Shown here piece by piece: positions 16,274-22,360 of a stretch of 26,668 nt of DNA. How positions within the stretch are numbered: position 1 is the stretch's first letter; every line of letters starts with the position of its first letter. Origin of the DNA: Bacteroidaceae bacterium. Lineage in GTDB: Bacteria; Bacteroidota; Bacteroidia; Bacteroidales; Bacteroidaceae. The notes under the pieces are model-generated. The model ran no database searches. It was not told where the DNA came from and was given only the letters and a program-made list of their open reading frames with translations. A program made the position numbers and the translations under genes. The stretch covers positions 1 to 26,668 of the forward strand of contig CAAGHW010000034.1 in NCBI GenBank assembly GCA_900769765.1, written 5' to 3'.

Positions 16274-18559
16274 TTATTCTCTTGAGAAAGAGTAGGGGGC
16301 ATCTTCGTCGTCAATGCCGCGACTCTTTTCCGGTTGCGGAACCATGCGGTATCTTATCTTTGCGCCGTTCGTCAGTGCGCTGTGCTTCAGGTAGTTGTGC
16401 CTGTACTCCTTGCCGTTGAGTCTCATTGCTCCAATGTATCTGTTCTCTTCGTTGTTCTCTGGTGCATCAATTAGAATGCTGTTGCCGTTCTCAAGGTTCA
16501 TCCTTGCGTGCTTGAACAGCGGCGCGCCAATGACATATTCGTCGCTTGCAGGGCATACAGGGTAGAATCCCAACGCCGAGAATACATACCAGGCCGATGT
16601 CTGTCCGTTGTCCTCGTCACCGCAGTAACCGTCGGGGGTGGGGGTGTAAAGCCTGTTCATGACCTCTCTTGTCCAATATTGTGCTTTCCATGGCTCGCCT
16701 GCATAGTTGTACAGGTATATCATGTGCTGTGCAGGCTGGTTGCCGTGTGCATAGTTGCCCATGTCGGCAATTACCATCTCGCGGATTTCGTGGATTGGGA
16801 AACCGTAGTAACTGTCGTCGTAGTGTGGCGGTACGGTAAATACAGAGTCGAGCATCTGCACAAAACGCTCTTTTCCGCCCATAAGGTCTATAAGCCCCTG
16901 CACATCGTGGAATACCGACCATGTGTAGTGCCAGCTGTTGCCTTCGGTGAAGTTACCGCCCCATTTGAGTGGCGAGAAATCCGTTTCAAATGTGCCGTCG
17001 GCGTTCCTTCCGCACATAAGGTTATACTCCTTGTTGAAGATATTACGGTAGTTCGTTGCACGTTTCTTCAGCTCGGCTATCTCTTCGCTTGGTCTGCCAA
17101 GAGCTTCTGCTACCTGCAATATACACCAGTCGTTGTAGGCATATTCGAGTGTGCGTGCGGCATTCTCGTGTATGCCCACATCGCAAGGCACATAGCCCAG
17201 ATGGTTGTAGTAGTCGTGCCCAAGTCGGCCCGTAGAAGATACTTCGGGATGTACGTTCTGTGTTGCGTGTATAAGTCCTTTGTAAAGGGTCTCTGTATCG
17301 CTGACTCTTATGCCTTTCATATAGGCATCGGCAAGCACCGCTGCGGAATTGTTCCCAATCATGCAGCCGCGGTGTCCAGGGCTTGCCCACTCGGGGAAAA
17401 AGCCGCTCTCTCTGTAGGCGTTGAGCAGTCCCTCCTGTATCTCCTTATTTACCGATGGATAGAGCAGGTTCAGCAATGGGAACAATGCGCGGAAGGTGTC
17501 CCAAAAGCCTGTGTCGGTGTACATATATCCGTGTTCCACCTTGCCGTTGTATGGGCTGTAATGTATTATATCGCCCGATGGGGTTGTCTCATAGAATTTG
17601 CGTGGGAACAGGAGAGAACGGTACAGGCACGAATAGAATGTGCGCATGTCGTCAATGTTGCCCTTGACCTCTATTCTGCCAAGCACATCGTTCCAACGTG
17701 CGGCACCTTTGGCTGTAACCTCGTCGAAAGTGCCGTTGCCAATCTCCTGCAGGTTGTGTTTGGCCTGTTCTGCGCTGATGAATGATGATGCCACTTTGGC
17801 ATGAACTGTCTGGTTGCGTTTGGTCTTGAAGCCTACGACTGCGCCAGTTTGGTAGCTCTCCTGTTTCAAGGAGTCTTTCATCAGTTTAAGTCGCTGTGTG
17901 GCATTGCCGCTTACAAATGTACCGTTGTATTCGAAAGGTGTGTCGAACTCAATGACAAACCAGTTTCGGAAATTCTCGGGCACACCACCGCTGTTGCGTG
18001 TAGTGTAGCCTACGATTCTGTTTTTCTCGGGGATAATCTCGATATATGACCCTTTGTCGTATGCGTCGATGACAATGTACGACTCCGCTTCGGGGAATGT
18101 GAAGCGGAACATTGCCGCACGCTCTGTTGGTGTAATCTCGGTAGTTATGTCGTAGTCGGCAAGATACACCTTGTAATAATGCGGTAAAGCCGTTTCGCTC
18201 TTGTGCGAGAACCAACTTGCACGTTCGGCCTCGTTCATCGACGGCATGCCTGTTACCGGCATGATGGAGAACTGTCCGTAGTCGTTTATCCACGGGCTGG
18301 GCTGGTGTGTCTGCTCAAAACCGTATATCTTGTTTGCGGTGTATGTATATTGCCACCCGTCGCCCGTTACATTTGTACGCGGAGTCCAGAAATTCATGCC
18401 CCACGGCATTGCAATGGCAGGGTAGGTGTTGCCCGATGAAAGCTCGAACGACGACTGTGTACCCATAAGAGGGTTTACGTACTTGACAAGATTCTTGTTG
18501 TCTTTGGCCTGTATTGTCAAGGACAACAATAACGATATGGCTAATAGGAGTCTTTTCAT
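16274..18559 (-). CDS. Secreted GH92 family alpha-mannosidase
   Basis: The 761-residue protein has a type I signal peptide (1-18, KRLLLAISLLLSLTIQA) and then the two GH92 domains. The N-terminal beta-sandwich includes YVNPLMGTQSSFELSSGNTYP, and the catalytic (alpha/alpha)6 domain includes GDEDNGQTSAWYVFSALGFY (about 645-664). GH92 enzymes are Ca-dependent, inverting exo-mannosidases, mostly acting on alpha-1,2/1,3 mannose of N-glycans or yeast mannan. Numerous members occur in gut Bacteroidetes. An open frame extends 126 codons upstream (to 18937), but it crosses a promoter and lacks family similarity, so ATG 18559 is the start. No SusC/SusD pair or hybrid sensor is adjacent, so it is not in an evident polysaccharide utilisation locus. 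Confidence 0.95.
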   Translation of the reverse strand: MKRLLLAISLLLSLTIQAKDNKNLVKYVNPLMGTQSSFELSSGNTYPAIAMPWGMNFWTPRTNVTGDGWQYTYTANKIYGFEQTHQPSPWINDYGQFSIMPVTGMPSMNEAERASWFSHKSETALPHYYKVYLADYDITTEITPTERAAMFRFTFPEAESYIVIDAYDKGSYIEIIPEKNRIVGYTTRNSGGVPENFRNWFVIEFDTPFEYNGTFVSGNATQRLKLMKDSLKQESYQTGAVVGFKTKRNQTVHAKVASSFISAEQAKHNLQEIGNGTFDEVTAKGAARWNDVLGRIEVKGNIDDMRTFYSCLYRSLLFPRKFYETTPSGDIIHYSPYNGKVEHGYMYTDTGFWDTFRALFPLLNLLYPSVNKEIQEGLLNAYRESGFFPEWASPGHRGCMIGNNSAAVLADAYMKGIRVSDTETLYKGLIHATQNVHPEVSSTGRLGHDYYNHLGYVPCDVGIHENAARTLEYAYNDWCILQVAEALGRPSEEIAELKKRATNYRNIFNKEYNLMCGRNADGTFETDFSPLKWGGNFTEGNSWHYTWSVFHDVQGLIDLMGGKERFVQMLDSVFTVPPHYDDSYYGFPIHEIREMVIADMGNYAHGNQPAQHMIYLYNYAGEPWKAQYWTREVMNRLYTPTPDGYCGDEDNGQTSAWYVFSALGFYPVCPASDEYVIGAPLFKHARMNLENGNSILIDAPENNEENRYIGAMRLNGKEYRHNYLKHSALTNGAKIRYRMVPQPEKSRGIDDEDAPYSFSRE

Positions 18560-18592
18560 TATGCGCCGTGCTTGGTTTGACTGTTGTTGCCG

Positions 18593-18623
18593 TAAAGGTA
18601 GTGAATATCTTATTCTGTGCCAA
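18593..18623 (-). promoter_or_regulatory. Bacteroidetes promoter for the GH92 gene
   Basis: On the minus strand the site reads TTGG, a 19-bp spacer, then TACCTTTA, which is close to the TTTG / TAnnTTTG consensus with ideal spacing. Transcription would begin around 18587, about 28 nt before the ATG at 18559. Confidence 0.5.
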
Positions 18624-18806
18624 CCGATGCGGGTGAAAATATCTGATTGTTGTGTCGGTTCTTCGTATGCTGCGCAATAGTTGTGGGTTCGGCAAAAAAG
18701 TAAAAGGTTGTAAAAGACGTGCTTGTACAACTCTTGCGTTGTTTGCTGTGTTGTTTTGTGACGGCAAAAAGTAGTTATTCCGTCAAATGCCAAAAGAGTA
18801 TGGCTT

Positions 18807-18840
18807 TTTGTGTAATTTTTCATAAAAAACATTACCTTTG
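18807..18840 (+). promoter_or_regulatory. Bacteroidetes promoter of the ABC/STAS/PP2C locus
   Basis: TTTG (18807-18810) and TACCTTTG (18833-18840), an exact TAnnTTTG, are separated by 22 bp. The ATG of the first gene is 26 bp beyond. It is the best promoter match in the window and the only clear one found for the six-gene plus-strand row. Confidence 0.65.
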
Positions 18841-18866
18841 TGTTGAATGTCCAATAATATGGCTTA

Positions 18867-19940
18867 ATGGTGTTGAAAAAAAATCTTGAATATCTGCTAC
18901 TCACTTTTGCAGCATTGGTGCTTGCCGGTTGCGGCAACGCCGGTGGTACCTTGTGTTCCGTTGACGACCTTGACGGTTCCCGTATAGCTGTCCTTGGTCA
19001 TGCTGTCAGTGATGACGACTTTGAGGATATGTTTCCCGAATCGGACATGGCGCACTTCAAGTCCTCTTCAGAGTTTCTTCTTGCCCTTGCTATCGGTAAA
19101 TGTGATGCCGGCATTCTCGAGAGAGAAGAGGGCGAGTATATCCTTGGCAAGAACCACGACTACGACTCCCTGCCGTGCAGCGGTGTGGTGGATGATGATG
19201 TCATTGTCATAGCACACAGGAATCTTCTCCCCGGTGGCGACATGCCTGTCGATGACGACGGCTTTCTGAGCCGTTCGGTAAGTCGCGTGCATCGCAGCAT
19301 AATATCTGACGGATACTGGATTCTGCTTCTACGTGGATTCGCGGCCACAGTTACAATGTTCATATCGGGTATTCTTATTGCATTCGCATTGGCTATACTC
19401 TTGATGTGGATGAACGGTCGCAAATATCTCTCATATATATCCAAACCGTTGTCCTATTTCATCAAGACCATACACGATGTGCCGTCTGTGGTGCTGATAT
19501 TCTTCTTCTACTATTTTGTATTTGCATCGGTAGATATCAGCGGAATAATTGTATGTTCAATATCTCTTGGAGTATATACTTCGGGCTCACTCATGAAGGT
19601 GTTCAAAGTGCATCTGGGTCAGGTCGACAGAATCCAGCACTCTGCAGCACAGATGCTGGGGCTTACAGGTTGGAAAAAATATAGATATGTCATACTGCCA
19701 CAGGCCGTGAAGCCTATGTTGCCTCTCATTGGAGGCGAGGCGAATGTACTGCTTAGGGCGACCACATATGCCGGTTATATCTCGGAACTTGACCTTGTAA
19801 AGGTTACTGAAATAATAAGGAATCAGACATACGATGTGCTTGTGCCGTTGTTGCTCGTGTCGGTGATATTTCTTCTTCTTTCCCGCATAATAGTCAAAAG
19901 TCTGTCGTTAATATATAACAAAGTATTCAAGCATGATTAG
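18867..19940 (+). CDS. Lipoprotein half-SBP fused to HisM-type ABC permease
   Basis: The 357-residue protein opens with a lipoprotein signal (lipobox LAGC, C22). Residues ~33-118 resemble one lobe of a polar-amino-acid binding protein: DLDGSRIAVLG, then SSSEFLLALAIGKCDAGIL. A short VHRSIISDG (141-149) recalls the last helix of such proteins. Residues 150-357 form a HisM/GlnP-type permease with about five membrane segments and the ATPase-contact loop AAQMLGLTGWKKYRYVILPQ (260-279). Full SBP-permease fusions of this family are nearer 480-500 residues, so the first SBP lobe seems missing and a normal ligand cleft cannot form. The ATPase gene overlaps the 3' end by 8 bp. Substrate is unknown. Confidence 0.82.
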   Translation: MVLKKNLEYLLLTFAALVLAGCGNAGGTLCSVDDLDGSRIAVLGHAVSDDDFEDMFPESDMAHFKSSSEFLLALAIGKCDAGILEREEGEYILGKNHDYDSLPCSGVVDDDVIVIAHRNLLPGGDMPVDDDGFLSRSVSRVHRSIISDGYWILLLRGFAATVTMFISGILIAFALAILLMWMNGRKYLSYISKPLSYFIKTIHDVPSVVLIFFFYYFVFASVDISGIIVCSISLGVYTSGSLMKVFKVHLGQVDRIQHSAAQMLGLTGWKKYRYVILPQAVKPMLPLIGGEANVLLRATTYAGYISELDLVKVTEIIRNQTYDVLVPLLLVSVIFLLLSRIIVKSLSLIYNKVFKHD

Positions 19941-20994
19941 AATAAGCAATCTTACAAAGTCATATAATGCTACAAGGGTGCTTGACGATGTCTCCTTGAA
20001 TATCGGCAGGAACGAGGTGGTTTCCATTATCGGTTACTCCGGTTCCGGTAAGTCAACCCTGCTCAACTGTATTGCGGGGCTTGAAAGCTACGACTCGGGA
20101 ACGGTGACGACAGATATCGTTCAAGGCAAAGGGTACGGTGGAATAGGTATGGTGTTCAACAGCAGGAATCTGTTCCCGCATCTTACAGTACTCGGAAATC
20201 TTGTCCTTGCTCCTGTAAAGGTTCTCGGCATCTCGCCCGAACAAGCCGAAAAGGAGGCTCTGCAGATGCTCGAAAGGGTGGGTATCTGGTCGGTAAGGGA
20301 TGCCTATCCCGAATCGCTCTCAAGTGGACAGCGCCAGCGTGCTGCAATAGCGCGCAGCCTTATGATGAAACCCAAGATACTTCTGCTCGATGAGCCGACT
20401 TCATCGCTTGACCCGGCATCGACAAGTGAGGTGTTCAAGGTGTTGTCGAACCTCAAGAACGATGATATGACAATTGTCCTTGTGACACACAGCATCGATT
20501 TTGCACGTTCAATAAGTGACAGGATTGTATTCATGAGCAACGGCAGAATCTGTGAGCAGGGTACACCGTCCGAAATCATCAATCATCCTAAAAACCGTGA
20601 GACAAGGTCTTTTATAAACCATTGCACCAATATGGTGTATGAGATACCTTCGGAGAGGTATGACCTTCCCGAACTGAATGCAAGGATAGAGGTGTTCTGT
20701 ATGCGATACAGACTTCCTTTTTCCGACACTTATTCCCTTCAGCTTGCAGTAGAGGAACTGTTGAACCTTATACCTCTTGAAAAGGGTGTCAATCTGGTTA
20801 TCGTGAAATCGGACAAATGCTTGGAGGTTGAGGCTGTGCTTGCCAAAGGCGACACTCCGTATCTCTCGCGTGAATGCGTAAAGGAGGAACTCGGTTACAC
20901 AATCCTTGAAGGACTTTGCGAGAAGATTGAAGAACAGTCCAACGATTTGGGCGAAGCGGTCATAAGACTTACAATAAGACAAAATTCAATATAA
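19933..20994 (+). CDS. ABC transporter ATPase with C-terminal degenerate GHKL (RsbW-like) domain
   Basis: Residues 1-232 are an ABC ATPase of the amino-acid/methionine importer kind. It has Walker A GYSGSGKST (34-42), signature LSSGQ (129-133), Walker B ILLLDEP (149-155) and H-loop H186. The Q-loop residue is Asn76 (MVFNSRNLFPH) where Gln is expected. Residues ~246-350 are extra. They align by eye with the GHKL domain of the phosphatase encoded three genes downstream: LNARIEVFC with LNAFVEEIG, LQLAVEELLNLI with LNLVLEEAVVNII, and ILEGLCEKIEE with IFLIRQIMNEV. The N-box Asn is off register, and the DxGxxF and GxG boxes are absent, so it is probably kinase-dead. It overlaps the permease gene by 8 bp and precedes the STAS gene by 10 bp. 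Confidence 0.85.
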   Translation: MIRISNLTKSYNATRVLDDVSLNIGRNEVVSIIGYSGSGKSTLLNCIAGLESYDSGTVTTDIVQGKGYGGIGMVFNSRNLFPHLTVLGNLVLAPVKVLGISPEQAEKEALQMLERVGIWSVRDAYPESLSSGQRQRAAIARSLMMKPKILLLDEPTSSLDPASTSEVFKVLSNLKNDDMTIVLVTHSIDFARSISDRIVFMSNGRICEQGTPSEIINHPKNRETRSFINHCTNMVYEIPSERYDLPELNARIEVFCMRYRLPFSDTYSLQLAVEELLNLIPLEKGVNLVIVKSDKCLEVEAVLAKGDTPYLSRECVKEELGYTILEGLCEKIEEQSNDLGEAVIRLTIRQNSI

Positions 20995-21004
20995 ATATAC
21001 CAAA

Positions 21005-21307
21005 ATGAAAATAGAAATCACACAAGCCAATGAAACGGTAGTTGCGGCTATTGCAGGCCGTCTTGATACCGTAACTTCGTCGGAATTCGAAAAGACACTT
21101 GCGCCCTATTTTACATCCCCCGAGACAGACCTTGTTCTGGATTGCGCAGCCATGGACTATATCAGCAGCGCCGGTCTTCGTGTTGTTCTTATGGCACACA
21201 AAGGCCTTGCAGCCAATGACAGACGCTTTGTTATCCGTAATCTCAGCAAAGAGGTCCGTTCGGTGTTCGACATGATAGGTTTCTCGAATATCCTGACAAT
21301 AGAGTAA
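21005..21307 (+). CDS. STAS domain protein (anti-anti-sigma factor type)
   Basis: This 100-residue protein is a single STAS domain like SpoIIAA/RsbV. It has strand VVAAIAGRLDT (12-22), core DLVLDCAAMDYISSAGLRVV (42-61) and the end SVFDMIGFSNILTI. Ser55 aligns with the Ser58 that SpoIIAB phosphorylates in B. subtilis SpoIIAA. In partner switching an RsbW-like kinase phosphorylates this Ser and an RsbU/SpoIIE-like PP2C phosphatase removes it. Both activities are predicted from the single protein at 22361-24697. STAS proteins can also dock on ABC ATPases, as MlaB does on MlaF. A target in the neighbouring ATPase tail is therefore plausible, but inferred. Confidence 0.93.
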   Translation: MKIEITQANETVVAAIAGRLDTVTSSEFEKTLAPYFTSPETDLVLDCAAMDYISSAGLRVVLMAHKGLAANDRRFVIRNLSKEVRSVFDMIGFSNILTIE

Positions 21308-21348
21308 CGGAGATGCCGTTCCGGCTTCTTCTTTGCTTCTGTTATGAC

Positions 21349-21370
21349 GGACGGCATGTGCCGTTCTTTT
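21349..21370 (+). terminator. Terminator-like hairpin inside the locus
   Basis: GGACGGC (21349-21355) pairs with GCCGTTC (21360-21366; one G-T pair) around the loop ATGT and is followed by TTTT. It lies in the 111-bp gap between the STAS gene and the binding-protein gene, the longest gap in an otherwise tight row. It could end or attenuate transcription. The short T run leaves this uncertain, and I saw no TAnnTTTG box after it. Confidence 0.45.
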
Positions 21371-21418
21371 GTCCAAAGCCACAGGCTTTCAACCCAGTAA
21401 AAATCATTCCGTGAGCCT

Positions 21419-22357
21419 ATGAAATTTTTTTCAACATTGTTGTCTTTTCTGTTCATCTCTGTTTTCCCGGTATGTGCGCAAAAGATAACCTTTACACCTC
21501 AATGGACTCCGCAGAGTCAGTTCGCAGGGTACTATGCCGCTCTTGAAAACGGCTACTATGCCGACTTGGGGCTTGATGTGGAGATTGTACATCCCTCAGC
21601 CTCATACAGTTCAATGAGTATGCTTAAGGATGGAACATCCGATATAACTACCAGTGAACTTATACAGGCTTTGATTGCTGCCGACGAGGATATGAAACTT
21701 GTCAATCTGCTGCAGACAACGCAGCATTCAACACTCGTGTTGATTTCGCGTGCCCGTGAAATCAGCCGGATGTCCGACCTCGCAGGTTGCCGTGTCGGAA
21801 CATGGAAGGTCGGTTTCAGCGAGATACCTCACATGATTGACCAAGAGCAGGGGTTAGGCATTGAGTGGGTGAAGTTTATAAACCCCATAAACCTGTATAT
21901 CTCAGGTGCCATAGATGCTACATTAGTAAAAAGCTATAACGAATTGGTGTTGTTTTCGATGTCGGGCATAACTCCTGCAAGCGTTCTCTATTTCTCGGAG
22001 CTCGGTTTCGACTATCCCGAGGATGGCCTGTATGTGCGCGAGGAACTGTACAAGAAGAATCCCCTTCAATACCGTCTTTTTGCTGAAGCGTCACGCAAAG
22101 GTTGGGAGTGGGTCAGGAACAACAGGGAAAAAGCTCTCGAGATTGTCATGAAATATGTCAAGGCCGCGAATGTACCCACCAATATATACAATCAGAGAAT
22201 TATGCTCGACACGATACTCGAGGCACAGGAGGATGTGAAGGGCGGTGCTCCATCGTACAGCCTGAAACTTGATGATTTTACCAGGTTGAACGAGTTGCTT
22301 TTAAGGTTCGGCTATATTTCGAACCCTGTCGTATATGAAAGATTTATAGGAGAATAG
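21419..22357 (+). CDS. NMT1/ThiY-type periplasmic binding protein
   Basis: The 312-residue protein has a type I signal peptide (1-21, ending VCAQ) and no lipobox. Then comes QWTPQSQFAGYYAALENGYY, the hallmark start of the NMT1/ThiY-like family that binds pyrimidine, nitrate, sulfonate or similar small ligands. LGLDVEIVHP, a lobe-linking GTWKVGF and the C-terminal helices also fit the family, and the length is normal for a complete two-lobe binder. Such proteins normally serve SsuC/ThiX-type permeases, whereas the permease in this locus is HisM-type. The gene ends 3 bp before the dCache phosphatase gene, so the two are surely cotranslated and may work together in sensing. The ligand is unknown. 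Confidence 0.88.
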   Translation: MKFFSTLLSFLFISVFPVCAQKITFTPQWTPQSQFAGYYAALENGYYADLGLDVEIVHPSASYSSMSMLKDGTSDITTSELIQALIAADEDMKLVNLLQTTQHSTLVLISRAREISRMSDLAGCRVGTWKVGFSEIPHMIDQEQGLGIEWVKFINPINLYISGAIDATLVKSYNELVLFSMSGITPASVLYFSELGFDYPEDGLYVREELYKKNPLQYRLFAEASRKGWEWVRNNREKALEIVMKYVKAANVPTNIYNQRIMLDTILEAQEDVKGGAPSYSLKLDDFTRLNELLLRFGYISNPVVYERFIGE

Positions 22358-22360
22358 TCT

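Larger units (their letters stand above)
18560..18866. other. 307-bp divergent intergenic region
   Basis: No gene is seen here. The region separates GH92 (minus) from the ABC/partner-switch locus (plus) and holds one promoter-like site for each direction (18593-18623 minus, 18807-18840 plus). The remaining ~180 bp is AT-rich with scattered A runs. I saw no clear hairpin, operator palindrome or riboswitch fold. Confidence 0.7.

Noticed and set aside
16508..17785. A 425-codon plus-strand frame opposite the GH92 gene
   Set aside because: It is long, but it is the antisense of conserved GH92 sequence and has no signal, domain or promoter of its own.
16274..18559. GH92 as part of a polysaccharide utilisation locus
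   Set aside because: No SusC/SusD, sulfatase, other glycosidase or hybrid sensor is adjacent; the neighbours are a CDF exporter and an ABC locus.
18560..18937. A 126-residue N-terminal extension of the GH92 frame
   Set aside because: It crosses the GH92 promoter and the opposite-strand gene start. The signal peptide begins exactly at the ATG at 18559.
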